Source of the DNA: Alteromonas sp. 5E99-2
GTDB lineage: Bacteria > Pseudomonadota > Gammaproteobacteria > Enterobacterales > Alteromonadaceae
Direction: 5' to 3'
NCBI RefSeq assembly: GCF_017368475.1
Contig: NZ_JAFNJE010000001.1
Coordinates: 392,459 to 456,458, forward strand
Length of the DNA stretch: 64,000 bases
Shown here: in pieces, positions 34,161-43,942 of the stretch
How positions within the stretch are numbered: position 1 is the stretch's first letter
Layout of the letters: each line of letters begins with the position of its first letter
Made by a program: the position numbers and the translations under genes
The notes under the pieces: generated by a model
What the model saw: the letters and a program-made list of their open reading frames with translations, nothing else
Database searches by the model: none
What the model was told of the DNA's origin: nothing

Positions 34161-36917
34161 CTAGAACTGATAGCGGAAACTTACGCTATAGGACTGTCCT
34201 ACTTCTTGTTCAAAGCGAACAACATCGGAACCACTATCGTCAGCTTGAGTGATTTCATTAAAGTCATCAAGTAAATTTCTAGCTTTAAATTTCACATTAA
34301 AGTAGTCAGTAATGAAATAGGTATAGGTTAAATCAAGTGAATCAAACGGTTGTTCAAATGAATCTGCTCGACCACCCTCTCCCGATATAAACAAACGCTC
34401 TGAAAATGTATTGAACGCTAAACCTGCTGAGTGTTTTCCATCTTTCGAATCAAAACCCACAATAATATTTGCAACAAAATCAGATGCCTGTGTTAGTTCA
34501 CGCTCGCGATTTGTAACGTTAACCGCTATATCACCCACGTTGATTTCGTTGGTAAACAGCCCAGTTAAGTTACCTTGAACGAAGAACTGAGAACCAATAT
34601 CACCAAGAAAATCCAGATTAACCAACCATTCCACTTCAACACCCGCAATTTCAGCAGACTCGACGTTTAATACTTGTCCTCGAAGTTCGTTACCTGAAGT
34701 CGTTTGCGCAAGTATTTCAATTGGATTTTCAATATCTTTATGGAAAAGACTTACTGTGAAGTTATCGCCGTTATCAAAATACCATTCAGACCTAAAGTCT
34801 AAATTAGTGATATCCGATGGTGTTATTCCCGAGTTACCTGTAATGATAAAATCAGTAACTGGATCGCGATATGACGTATCTACAATTTCACGTAAATCAG
34901 GGCGAACCGTTGTTTCGCTCCAGCTCAGTCTTAAATTAAATGTCTCAGCCCAAAAGTCAGGTAAGCTATATTTTACAGCCACTGAAGGGTAATAGTCGTC
35001 TTGCTGGAATGCACCATCGAGGTCCCCTGTCGCTGCAAATTCGTTAATATCTAAATTTGGGAAAATAGGACTATTCAGCGCAAGCGGGTTAAACAACGCA
35101 CTTACTTGGCGGTAATCTTCATAACGAACACCTGCAACTAGGTACAAGGTTCCATTCCAATCAAAGTCTATTTGACCATAAGCTGCATCAACTTGAGTTG
35201 CCGCAACACTGGGGCCAAAGTCGGTATTTTGTAACGCCAACTCGAAACCAAGATCAGGGTTAAGAATATTCTCATCAGAAAAACGCTCTGAAATAGAATC
35301 CGTTACAAATGCGTTATTCGTTGAATTTCCATCAATAGTGAAATTCAATTGTGTAGAAATACGAGCTCGTCTATCGCTTCGCGCTCCACCGCTTACTTCA
35401 ATAAGCCAATCACCAGCATATAGCGGCAATTTCAAATCAAAACCAGAGCTTTCTAATTGGTCATCCAAATCAAGGTTTTCAAATTGAAGACCGTTACTGG
35501 CAATACCACCCAGGGCTAAATTAACATTGCTAATTTCACCAGACTCTACATCTCGGTCAAAATTCGCAACAGCTGTAAATGAGTTTGGAATTTCCGTAGT
35601 TGCCGTTGAATCAGAATAGAACCAATTTAATTCTAAACCAGTCAAAAATGAATCACCTAGCCCTAACAAGTCTAGTGTGTCATCACCTAATTGATGTCTA
35701 CCCGATAACTGGTATATCTCTAGTTCGCGTTGCTCAAATACACCACGGTAGTTTCTAAAGCCATTGCCAGAACTAAAGCCACTGGTATCGTTATACTCGT
35801 CAGAAAGAAAAGTTTCATCGTCGGTATTTCGGATAAAGAAGTTTTTGCTCTCTATTGTGTGTTCGGTACCCCAACTTAACGCCGCACCTGCGGTGACTGT
35901 TAAGCTTGAGTTTTCTGTTGATTTAGTTTGGTCAATAAACTCTTCATCAGGTTCTTCTAAACGGCGAATAGTTCGGTCTTGAGTACGTAGAGACTCTCCG
36001 TAATTGAGTGTTACTAAACCACCTAAAACAAAATCTGTCCCAAAATCTATAGCATCACCTATGCCACCGCTGATCCCCCAATCCTGAACAGCTCTGCTGC
36101 CTTCGGTGATATCAAGGTTGCGGTCGAAAGCTGTCGCTAACTGGCTGTTAACAAGGTCTGCTTCAGCAAGAGAGATAGGAGAGCCGTTACGTACAGATGT
36201 TTGCTGAATAGCATTGGCGCTAAGGTCAAAATCACCACCATTTACAAAACTGCTACCTAAAACGTCTAGCACGGTTGAAGACAACTGACGACTGCTGTCA
36301 CCATCACCAAAAGAACTGCCGCTGGGGTTTTCTATATGCTCATCAGAAATACTATTGATACCAGCACTGGTACCCACATAGGCAATAAAACTTTCTGGAA
36401 TTGATGTTGTACGAATATTAATGGCACCACCACCAAAAGCTGCGCCTTGGTCGGCTGAGAAGCCCTTTTGTACAGACAAGGATTCAACAATAGCGGCTGG
36501 AAATATATCTAATGGAATAACATTTCTTGTTAAATCTGGCGACGGCACTGCTGCACCGTTTAACGTTGCGCTTGAATAGCGTTCACCTAAACCACGCACG
36601 TATACAAATTTTCCATCGACCAATGTCAAACCAGGAACACGTCTCAATGAATCTGCAACATTAGAGTCACCGACTCGAGCAATTTGGTCTGCGCTCAGTA
36701 GGTCAACAACACTGTCAGCCTCAAGACGTTCCACGACTATTTCTTCTGCAGCTGAGCGTCGGCGACCAACCACTTGCACTCGCTCAACATCAGCAGGAGC
36801 AACATTGGTTTGCTCGTTTTCGGTTTGAGCATTAACAGAAGATGAAATTGCAGCAGAAAGAATGCTAAGTGGAAAAACAATCAATCCAGCTTTCAAAGAG
36901 AATCTATTCGTTGTCAT
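34161..36917 (-). CDS. TonB-dependent receptor, probable phosphate-linked
   Basis: Outer-membrane receptor of 918 aa with a signal peptide (MTTNRFSLKAGLIVFPLSIL...VNAQ). The TonB box region is VERVQVVGRRR, the plug holds GKFVYVRGLGERYSSATLNGAAVPSPD and DQGAAFGGGAINIRT, and the barrel ends YSVSFRYQF with terminal Phe. It sits at the end of a minus-strand cluster with a beta-helix lipoprotein and phoB-phoR-pstS, so a role in phosphate or phosphorylated-compound uptake is plausible but unproven. A hairpin terminator lies between it and the lipoprotein gene. Confidence 0.88.
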   Translation of the reverse strand: MTTNRFSLKAGLIVFPLSILSAAISSSVNAQTENEQTNVAPADVERVQVVGRRRSAAEEIVVERLEADSVVDLLSADQIARVGDSNVADSLRRVPGLTLVDGKFVYVRGLGERYSSATLNGAAVPSPDLTRNVIPLDIFPAAIVESLSVQKGFSADQGAAFGGGAINIRTTSIPESFIAYVGTSAGINSISDEHIENPSGSSFGDGDSSRQLSSTVLDVLGSSFVNGGDFDLSANAIQQTSVRNGSPISLAEADLVNSQLATAFDRNLDITEGSRAVQDWGISGGIGDAIDFGTDFVLGGLVTLNYGESLRTQDRTIRRLEEPDEEFIDQTKSTENSSLTVTAGAALSWGTEHTIESKNFFIRNTDDETFLSDEYNDTSGFSSGNGFRNYRGVFEQRELEIYQLSGRHQLGDDTLDLLGLGDSFLTGLELNWFYSDSTATTEIPNSFTAVANFDRDVESGEISNVNLALGGIASNGLQFENLDLDDQLESSGFDLKLPLYAGDWLIEVSGGARSDRRARISTQLNFTIDGNSTNNAFVTDSISERFSDENILNPDLGFELALQNTDFGPSVAATQVDAAYGQIDFDWNGTLYLVAGVRYEDYRQVSALFNPLALNSPIFPNLDINEFAATGDLDGAFQQDDYYPSVAVKYSLPDFWAETFNLRLSWSETTVRPDLREIVDTSYRDPVTDFIITGNSGITPSDITNLDFRSEWYFDNGDNFTVSLFHKDIENPIEILAQTTSGNELRGQVLNVESAEIAGVEVEWLVNLDFLGDIGSQFFVQGNLTGLFTNEINVGDIAVNVTNRERELTQASDFVANIIVGFDSKDGKHSAGLAFNTFSERLFISGEGGRADSFEQPFDSLDLTYTYFITDYFNVKFKARNLLDDFNEITQADDSGSDVVRFEQEVGQSYSVSFRYQF

Positions 36918-36951
36918 CGGTAATCTTAATAAAGTAGTGAGAACATATAAA

Positions 36952-36980
36952 AGGAAGGGAGTACATAGTTCCCTTCCTTA
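36952..36980 (-). terminator. intercistronic hairpin terminator
   Basis: Stem AAGGAAGGGA / TCCCTTCCTT (10 bp) with a 9-base loop, followed on the minus strand by TTTTATAT. It lies between the lipoprotein stop and the TonB-receptor start and may reduce readthrough into the receptor gene. Confidence 0.7.
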
Positions 36981-37013
36981 AACGAGTTGCAAAATAAACG
37001 AATATCGCGTTGA

Positions 37014-38786
37014 TTAACGCTCGCCTGCAACTTGGCCGTCTTCAAACCATAATGCTTGACTACGTGCACCTTCTAGTAGACCAAATGTCCACACTAGATC
37101 ATCATTTGTAAACGTAGCACCAGGCTGAGCAAAACCATCCGGTAAAGATGTACCCTCTACCAAAATATCTGCAACAGGAACTGCTAGGAAACCATTCAAG
37201 ATGTTCGTAGTAACACCTTCATCTGCACGAACAGTGGCATTAGAAAGTACATTACCTGTATCAGTTAGGAAGTTAACAGCAGGGCCAGAGAAAGGACCCG
37301 CAGCATCATCAGCACGGCGGCTAAGAGCTGTTGCATATTGCTCACTACTCGTATCTACAGTATCGAAGTTCAACTCTTCACGAGCACTGTTTGCTGTCAA
37401 ATCAGGACATGCAAAAATATTACCTTCAAATGTCAACAAACCTGCAGCCAGCTGAGTGGCGTCAATGTCATCTTCAGCTTGGAAGCAATAGTTGTCGTTT
37501 TCAACACTATCATCACCAGCGTAAGCTGTAGTAATGATTGAGTTATTTACTGAAATTAGGTGACCTTCTTCAAAGTTAACACCTGCACCACCGTCACCGT
37601 TACCCGCAGTAGAGCGGTTTTTCGCTGAACTAATGCATGTTAAGTTATTGATTGTGCCACGACTTAAGTAGTCCTCAGCAAATACATCATTTTCGTTTCG
37701 TGCAGAAGCACCATCTGATTCAACACAGTGTGCACCAGTACGCGTACCCACGCTCACGTCAGTACCGCCACCTTGTACAACAAGAGCGTTGTTAATTGTG
37801 CCATAGTAACCATCATCGATGTCGATAGAGTCATCTTGAATATACACGGCTACATAGTTTGTAAGGTCAGCACCACCGCCGAAAAATTCAATACCATCAT
37901 CGATGTTTGCATAAATCTCGATGTTAGAAAGAGACGTACCACTTCCTACTGCACCAAAGGTAATACCGTTTAATTCGTTACCTGGAGAAAGCGCTGAACC
38001 TGCATGCTTAACAACAACATAGTTTAGTATACCTGAACTATCTTCTGGTAAAGCTCCACCGAAGTTAGATTGGTCGTTACCAACTAGACCTTCAACAGCG
38101 ATTGAGCACTCAGTGTTATCAGCAAGTGTTAACGGAGTTGCATTTCCAGTGTTAGGTTGGAAGTTCCATCCACTGTTGTATTGGCAAGCATTAGTGAAAC
38201 CAAAACCGTTAATAACGATACCGCCCCACTCTTCTGTTTGCTCTGGAGTAACCAAATCATTTACATCGGTTTCAGACGTAATAGTGATAGGTGCATTAGC
38301 TGCGCCTTGGGCACTGATTTGTGCGCCTCGATTTACTACTAATGCTCTATTTGCTTGAAAACCTAATGTTGCACCAGCTTCAATGAAAAGGGTTGGGCCA
38401 TCGCCACCTTCTGTTATACCAGCGTCAGCAGCTTCGCTTAAAGATACGTAGTTCTCACCTACATATAAGCTTTCGTTAAACAAGTGAGCGCCATCATTTT
38501 CTAACACATTAAAAGTAACGTCTGTCAAAATCTCATTTGATGAGCTAACAAACAAAGCAGTGTAACGGCAGTTATTACCTTCTACCGCGCCTTGCTGAGT
38601 TGCACCAGCCTCATCCACATATGAAGCACACGGATTGTCATCTACATTTGAATCTGAGTCACCACTGTCCGCAACTACACCTGTGTTAACATTGCTAACT
38701 TCAAGGTTGATGTCGCCGCCACCACAAGCTGTTAGCGCAACCGTTGCTGCCACTGCAGACACTCTGAACAAATTATTGAGTTCCAT
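37014..38786 (-). CDS. beta-helix lipoprotein next to Pho genes
   Basis: Lipoprotein of 590 aa. ATG at 38786, with TTGGAG 7 bases upstream, is chosen over TTG at 38798. The signal MELNNLFRVSAVAATVALTAC ends in a lipobox Cys, followed by GGGD. The mature part has right-handed beta-helix character, such as GISISG-type turns (LNGITFGAVGSGTSLSNIEIYANIDDGIEFFGGGADLTNY). There are many Asp/Asn and several Cys. It precedes the TonB receptor on the same strand, so it may be a surface partner for that receptor. I do not recognise a catalytic motif. Confidence 0.65.
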   Translation of the reverse strand: MELNNLFRVSAVAATVALTACGGGDINLEVSNVNTGVVADSGDSDSNVDDNPCASYVDEAGATQQGAVEGNNCRYTALFVSSSNEILTDVTFNVLENDGAHLFNESLYVGENYVSLSEAADAGITEGGDGPTLFIEAGATLGFQANRALVVNRGAQISAQGAANAPITITSETDVNDLVTPEQTEEWGGIVINGFGFTNACQYNSGWNFQPNTGNATPLTLADNTECSIAVEGLVGNDQSNFGGALPEDSSGILNYVVVKHAGSALSPGNELNGITFGAVGSGTSLSNIEIYANIDDGIEFFGGGADLTNYVAVYIQDDSIDIDDGYYGTINNALVVQGGGTDVSVGTRTGAHCVESDGASARNENDVFAEDYLSRGTINNLTCISSAKNRSTAGNGDGGAGVNFEEGHLISVNNSIITTAYAGDDSVENDNYCFQAEDDIDATQLAAGLLTFEGNIFACPDLTANSAREELNFDTVDTSSEQYATALSRRADDAAGPFSGPAVNFLTDTGNVLSNATVRADEGVTTNILNGFLAVPVADILVEGTSLPDGFAQPGATFTNDDLVWTFGLLEGARSQALWFEDGQVAGER

Positions 38787-38847
38787 CAAATACTCCAAGA
38801 GATTTTTATTCGTTATTTAAAAAGAGTGGGCATCTTAGAGGGGAAAA

Positions 38848-38865
38848 ATGACAGTTTTGTTAAAG
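38848..38865 (-). promoter_or_regulatory. possible Pho box
   Basis: On the minus strand the site reads CTTTAAC-AAAA-CTGTCAT. The second half matches the Pho half-site CTGTCAT exactly; the first is weak (4 of 7). It lies 62 bases upstream of the beta-helix lipoprotein start. Pho control would fit the neighbouring phoBR-pstS genes. Confidence 0.35.
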
Positions 38866-39027
38866 CTCTGCAATGTAACAAAACTTTAATATTTCATTAG
38901 AAGTTTGTTGTTCTTGCGTGAATAAATTTCGTCCATCACAAGTGCATTCATCATATGAAACTATCTTATAAGATCAATAGTTTAAGTCCAAAGTTAGCGA
39001 CAAAGAATAAAACGATTTCATTTTTTG

Positions 39028-39966
39028 CTAATTGGCTAATAAGCTTAGTTGCTGGTTAATAATCGACTCTGAAACTGCAAAGTAACCGTCTTTAGTTACC
39101 ATTTCTTGCCCTTGCTTTGAAAGAACGAACCTTAAAAATTCGTGCTCTACCGATGGAAAAGGTTGGCTCGGTGATTTATTTACAATCAAATACAAGTAAC
39201 GAGAAAAAGGGTATAAGCCCTCAGTCACAGTATCATGATTAAGAGGAATTAATGAGTCTGTATTTGAACCTACTGCTAAGGCTTTTACTCCAGCAATGTT
39301 GTGCCCAAAAGGCGCATAACCGATAGCCCTATGATTTGATGCAACGGAGTAGACCACTGAAGCCGACCCTGGTTGTTCATTAACCGCGTTTTTAAAATCT
39401 CCATCACACAGTGCATTGAGCTTGAATGAACCATGGGTGCCCGATACCGAATTTCTACCAAAAATCTGGATAGACTTATCCGGCTTAGCCATATCGATTC
39501 CCAGCTGTGACCAATGAGTAATATTTTGACGGCCCCCACAATAACGAGTAGATGAAAAAATACTGTCAATTTGACTGAGGGTTAGCCCTTCTAAAGGATT
39601 CGAATCTTCCACGAAAATAGCAATTGCATCAATCGCCACTCTTAATACTGTAGGTGGATAGCCGTAGTTTTTTTCAAAACGACGTATTTCACTGGCTTTC
39701 ATTGAACGGCTCATTACGCCTATATTTGCAACACCTTCCGCTAACGCAGGAGGGGCTGTAGATGACCCGGTTACATCTATTTCGATACTTGCTTGAGGGT
39801 AAATTTTTTCAAACTCTTCGGCCCAAAGGGTCATCATATTGGCCATTGTATCAGAGCCCACAGCCACTGCCTTTCCCACTACACCAGGACGTCGTTGATA
39901 ATTTTCTGCAGAATGAACTGTGTTACTGAAAGCCCAAATAGCGATTGCAAAAAATAGCCCCTTCAT
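39028..39966 (-). CDS. pstS: phosphate-binding periplasmic protein
   Basis: PstS-like (SBP family) protein of 312 aa with a signal peptide (MKGLFFAIAIWAFSNTVHSA). GKAVAVGSDTMANMMTLWAEEF is a binding-lobe start, DVTGSSTAPPALAEG and GVMSRSMKASE are the ligand-contact region, and FGRNSVSGTHGSFKLNAL holds the SGT segment. The 7-base gap to phoR indicates one operon. Genes for the transport channel (pstC, pstA, pstB) are absent from the window. Confidence 0.82.
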   Translation of the reverse strand: MKGLFFAIAIWAFSNTVHSAENYQRRPGVVGKAVAVGSDTMANMMTLWAEEFEKIYPQASIEIDVTGSSTAPPALAEGVANIGVMSRSMKASEIRRFEKNYGYPPTVLRVAIDAIAIFVEDSNPLEGLTLSQIDSIFSSTRYCGGRQNITHWSQLGIDMAKPDKSIQIFGRNSVSGTHGSFKLNALCDGDFKNAVNEQPGSASVVYSVASNHRAIGYAPFGHNIAGVKALAVGSNTDSLIPLNHDTVTEGLYPFSRYLYLIVNKSPSQPFPSVEHEFLRFVLSKQGQEMVTKDGYFAVSESIINQQLSLLAN

Positions 39967-39973
39967 AACTTTC

Positions 39974-41266
39974 TCACTCCGCTATTAGCTGTTCATCTAA
40001 CTCAAAAGAAAAAGTGCTGCCGACTCGAAGTGTACTGGTAATTTCCAAATGAGAATTATGATGACTTAACACATGCTTCACAATGGATAAACCTAATCCT
40101 GAACCACCGGTTTTCCGTGACCTAGCTTTATCCACTCGATAAAAGCGTTCAGTCAATCTAGCAATATGCTTCTCTTCAATACCATCGCCATTGTCTGACA
40201 CAGAAAACATCGCTCCTGATGGTGTTTTTTCCCATGTCACCCTAATTTTTCCACATACCGGGGTATAATTAATCGCATTGAACACCAAATTAGAACAAGC
40301 ACTTCTCAATTCAGTTTCGACGCCAAATACATGTAAAGACGGATCAAGGTTAAACTCTATTTCGTGTTGTTTATCTTTATTCAAAGTAATGGCTTCGGCT
40401 TCTACTTGCCTTAACATAGCATGTACATTCACCGATTTTTCGAACACTCTCTCTGCACTCGCTTCTATACGGGACAAAATTAACAAATCTTCAATTAAGT
40501 TTTGCATACGCCCAGTTTGAGAATGCATTTCTTGAAGCGCTTTTGCTATGAATGGGTTGTCGTCAGGTACAGGTAATAGTTCTATATAACCGGTAATAAC
40601 CGTTAGTGGCGTTCTGAGTTCATGAGACACATTGGCAACAAAATCTTTCCTCATTTCCTCTAATTGAGAGACTCGTGATACATCCCTCGCTATTAGCAAT
40701 AGATGAGATTCACCATAAGGCATAATCCGGTATTCGAATATTTTTTGTGGATTTAAAGGCGAACTAACCTCAATAGGATGATCGAAACGCCCTTTGTGAA
40801 AATAATCAATGAACTCAGGGTGCCGAATAAGATTATCTAATCGCATACCAGAATCAGTGGGCCACCTGAGCCCCATTTCAATTCTAGCCAAACGATTACA
40901 CCATATAATGCGAGCATTAGCGTCAACTACTACTGCTGCATCCGGTAGTGCTTCAGAGCCTTCTCTAAAGCGTTTCACCAATGCGCCTAACTCTTTTCTT
41001 TTATTCCGGTTTCGACGTTGAAGGTAATAAATACCTTCGTAAATATGTTCCCAAAAGCCAGACACAGTTGGAGGCGACATTTTTCGACTGTGCCATAACC
41101 ATCGATTTAATTTATATAATTGCCAATAATTCGTAGCAAGCAACACCAGAGTCCCAACCAATATTGCGACTAAGGTATCATCGAGTAACGCCCCTAATGA
41201 GGCGATAAATACAAGAAATATCATCACCTTGGTTAAGCTTTTAACCCATGAAAAGGGATAGTACAT
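39974..41266 (-). CDS. phoR: phosphate regulon sensor histidine kinase
   Basis: Inner-membrane sensor kinase of 430 aa. Two N-terminal membrane segments (about residues 12-29 and 31-48), a PAS domain (about 105-200, DAAVVVDANARIIWCNRLA), and the dimerisation box VSHELRTPLTVITGYIELL with His215. The ATPase motifs are NLVFNAINYTP, SDNGDGIEE and GGSGLGLSIVKHV. This domain order is that of PhoR, which phosphorylates PhoB under phosphate limitation. It lies between phoB and pstS. Confidence 0.92.
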   Translation of the reverse strand: MYYPFSWVKSLTKVMIFLVFIASLGALLDDTLVAILVGTLVLLATNYWQLYKLNRWLWHSRKMSPPTVSGFWEHIYEGIYYLQRRNRNKRKELGALVKRFREGSEALPDAAVVVDANARIIWCNRLARIEMGLRWPTDSGMRLDNLIRHPEFIDYFHKGRFDHPIEVSSPLNPQKIFEYRIMPYGESHLLLIARDVSRVSQLEEMRKDFVANVSHELRTPLTVITGYIELLPVPDDNPFIAKALQEMHSQTGRMQNLIEDLLILSRIEASAERVFEKSVNVHAMLRQVEAEAITLNKDKQHEIEFNLDPSLHVFGVETELRSACSNLVFNAINYTPVCGKIRVTWEKTPSGAMFSVSDNGDGIEEKHIARLTERFYRVDKARSRKTGGSGLGLSIVKHVLSHHNSHLEITSTLRVGSTFSFELDEQLIAE

Positions 41267-41307
41267 GTTGCTCCTACTGCTAATGTATTTGCAGGTATAA
41301 AAAGGAC

Positions 41308-42000
41308 CTAAGGTTTAGTAGAAAATCTGTATCCCGCCCCACGGACAGTTTGGATCATTGTATCATGCCCGTGCCCTGAAATTGCTTTACGTAGGCGTCG
41401 TATGTGTACATCGACAGTACGGTCTTCAACATATACATTAGTTCCCCATACGTTATCAAGCAACAACTCTCTACTGTAAACTCGCTCTGGATGAGTCATA
41501 AAAAAGTGTAATAACTTAAATTCCGTTGGCCCCATATCTAACTGTTCGTCATTCGCCATCACTCTATGAGAGATAGGCTCAAGTTTTAACCCATTATATT
41601 CAATAGGTTCTTCACTAGACATAGGAGTAACTCGGCGCATTACTGCTCGAATTCTTGCCACCAGCTCTTTGGGAGAAAAAGGTTTAGTAATATAGTCATC
41701 AGCACCTGCATCTAGGCCTCTAATTTTATCTTCTTCCTCTCCTCTTGCGGTTAACATTATAACCGGTATATCTCTTGTAAATTCATGTTGTTTCAAGCTT
41801 TTTGCCAGCTGAACTCCACTTCCCCCTGGCAGCATCCAATCAAGAAGAATTAAATCTGGATAGGGCTCACAGATCTTGCCTTGAGCAATATCATAATCTT
41901 CAGCCTCAACAATACTAAATCCCGACTGTTCAAGAACAAACTTTAACATTTCTCTAATCGGTGCTTCATCTTCAACGACCAACACAGTCTTTGACATCAT
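41308..42000 (-). CDS. phoB: phosphate regulon response regulator
   Basis: OmpR/PhoB-type response regulator of 230 aa. Receiver domain with acidic pair VVEDEAP and phospho-acceptor Asp54 in [13 protein letters not shown], then a C-terminal winged helix (about residues 130-228) ending [27 protein letters not shown] precedes two consecutive ATG codons; the second (41997) may be the true start. First gene of the phoB-phoR-pstS operon. A Pho-like site upstream was too weak to call. Confidence 0.93.
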   Translation of the reverse strand: MMSKTVLVVEDEAPIREMLKFVLEQSGFSIVEAEDYDIAQGKICEPYPDLILLDWMLPGGSGVQLAKSLKQHEFTRDIPVIMLTARGEEEDKIRGLDAGADDYITKPFSPKELVARIRAVMRRVTPMSSEEPIEYNGLKLEPISHRVMANDEQLDMGPTEFKLLHFFMTHPERVYSRELLLDNVWGTNVYVEDRTVDVHIRRLRKAISGHGHDTMIQTVRGAGYRFSTKP

Positions 42001-42167
42001 TATTTCCTAAGGCAATAAAATCGAGCTTATTATTTAACGGTTCTATTACACTTTTATTAAATTAACAAGTAGAACGTAAGTTCCAAAGGATTTTATGTAT
42101 TCACGTAACTTGAGAAACCGCTCGTTTACGCATATTCTTAACCTCACCATGATATTAGGAATACTGG

Positions 42168-43901
42168 ATGGCACACGTTAAAACTGGGTTATCACGAAAG
42201 CTACTTACTCGAGTGCTCTCTTTATATTTTGCACTCACACTGACGGTTACTTTTACTCAGATTATCGTAGAGTATCACGCTACTAAAAGTAACGTTGAAG
42301 ATGAGCTTCGTACGTTGAAAAATACATTTTCTACTAGTTTAACCCGTGCAATTTGGGAACTAAACCTAGAACAAGCAGAATCTATAGCTCTAGGGCTAAT
42401 GGAAATCCCTATTGTTGAAGGCGTTCAAATTCGTGATGAAAACGGGCAATTTGTTGCTCAATTAGGTATCGCTGCGCAAAACTTTTCTGAAAATGATATC
42501 GCCACGTCTGGGCAAATGACAGACTATTCAGGCGGTGTATTTGGTTACAGCTTCCCTCTTATTTTTGAATTTTCGGGACGAACTTCCAATGTGGGCGATG
42601 TCACCCTATATTCTAACTTTGATATTATTTTCGGCCGTATAGAAATAGGAGTTATTTTATTAATAGCTAATGCAATATTAAAAACGGCATTTTTGATATT
42701 TTTGTTTATGTCTGCTTTTAAGACAATGTTAAGTACGCCTTTGCGCACTATTACCCGCCAAATGATGGAGTTTAATGCTGAACGGCCCCAAGATTCAAAA
42801 TTGTCTTTGCACATTGAAGATGATAATGAATTAAGACAGCTCACCAACTCCTACAACCATGTTATAGACGACTTAGTTGCGTCTCGCGATACACTCAAAA
42901 GTGCTCAAAATGAATTAGAATACGCCAATGAAAAATTAGATAATCAAAATCTCCTTTTAGAGCAAGAGGTTGCAAAGAAAACCGCATCATTGAGCCATAT
43001 CATGCTGGATTTAGAACAGCAAAAAGACGAGCTCATAGTCAAACAAAGAGAGTTAAAGCAGGAAAACGAAAATCGCCAGTACATTGAAAACGAACTGAGA
43101 CGGAAAAATAACGAATTGGCCTCATCCATGGGCACCCTCAGAATCGCCAGAGATCAACTGCTAGAATCAGAACGTATGGCCTCGCTAGGCGGATTAGTTG
43201 CAGGTATTGCTCACGATATCAATACCCCTTTAGGCGTCAGTGTAACTGCTAGTAGCTTTATGCAAGAGCGTATTAAATCGTTAAAAACAAAATATGCCGA
43301 CAATGCAATTACCAAGTCAGCAATGGATGATTTTTTTAAAGAAGTAGAACAAACATCTGATTTACTACTCAACAACCTATATCGCGCATCTGATTTAATC
43401 GCCAGCTTTAAGCAAGTTGCCGTAGACCAAACTAGCGAAGCCGAGCGTTGTTTCGATTTAAATGAATACTTACATGAAATTCTAAGTTCGCTGCTTCCAA
43501 GCTTTAAACATTCTCAGCATACCATCACCATCGAATGTCCTGAGCAACTGCAAATTTTTTGCGCTCCAGGCGTCATCGCGCAAATTATCACAAATATGAT
43601 AATGAACTCTCATATTCATGGCTATGACGAAGGTATAGCAGGTCAGATATTAATCCACGTTACAGAAGAAAATAACGATATCGTACTAGTATATGAAGAT
43701 GACGGTAAAGGCCTTTCCAGTGAGCATCTCGACAAACTTTTCGATGCATTTTTCACTACAGCAGCAGATATAGGCGGCTCAGGACTAGGTACTCATATTA
43801 TGTACAATTTAGCTAATCAAGCATTAAAAGGTAAAATCACCGCATCAAGCAAAATGGGTAAAGGATTAAAGTATACGATACGCTTCCCCAAACGAACTTA
43901 A
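42168..43901 (+). CDS. membrane sensor histidine kinase
   Basis: Hybrid-free sensor kinase of 577 aa. It has two membrane segments (about residues 15-34 and 158-183) around a periplasmic domain of about 120 aa, a HAMP-like region, and a long coiled coil (about 230-335). The H box GIAHDINTPLGVSVTASSF carries His349 (AHDINTPLG variant). The ATPase has NMIMNSHIHGYD, YEDDGKGLSSE and GGSGLGTHIMYNL. The signal sensed and the partner regulator are not in the window; it is divergent from phoB but has its own promoter region. Confidence 0.85.
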   Translation: MAHVKTGLSRKLLTRVLSLYFALTLTVTFTQIIVEYHATKSNVEDELRTLKNTFSTSLTRAIWELNLEQAESIALGLMEIPIVEGVQIRDENGQFVAQLGIAAQNFSENDIATSGQMTDYSGGVFGYSFPLIFEFSGRTSNVGDVTLYSNFDIIFGRIEIGVILLIANAILKTAFLIFLFMSAFKTMLSTPLRTITRQMMEFNAERPQDSKLSLHIEDDNELRQLTNSYNHVIDDLVASRDTLKSAQNELEYANEKLDNQNLLLEQEVAKKTASLSHIMLDLEQQKDELIVKQRELKQENENRQYIENELRRKNNELASSMGTLRIARDQLLESERMASLGGLVAGIAHDINTPLGVSVTASSFMQERIKSLKTKYADNAITKSAMDDFFKEVEQTSDLLLNNLYRASDLIASFKQVAVDQTSEAERCFDLNEYLHEILSSLLPSFKHSQHTITIECPEQLQIFCAPGVIAQIITNMIMNSHIHGYDEGIAGQILIHVTEENNDIVLVYEDDGKGLSSEHLDKLFDAFFTTAADIGGSGLGTHIMYNLANQALKGKITASSKMGKGLKYTIRFPKRT

Positions 43902-43942
43902 ATTGTTAATCTGCCGGACTGTCTCATTCTAGTCCTCTAAAC

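Noticed and set aside
37201..38358. Several plus-strand ORFs of 60-84 aa
   Set aside because: All are antisense to the beta-helix lipoprotein gene, whose repetitive composition makes long open frames on the other strand.
38958..38983. Terminator after pstS
   Set aside because: AAACTAT/ATAGTTT pair with an inner palindrome could be a hairpin, but there is no T run in the right place, so it was not listed.
42001..42167. Pho box upstream of phoB
   Set aside because: GTGTAAT-AGAA-CCGTTAA matches the half-site only 5 of 7 and 4 of 7; too weak in AT-rich DNA.
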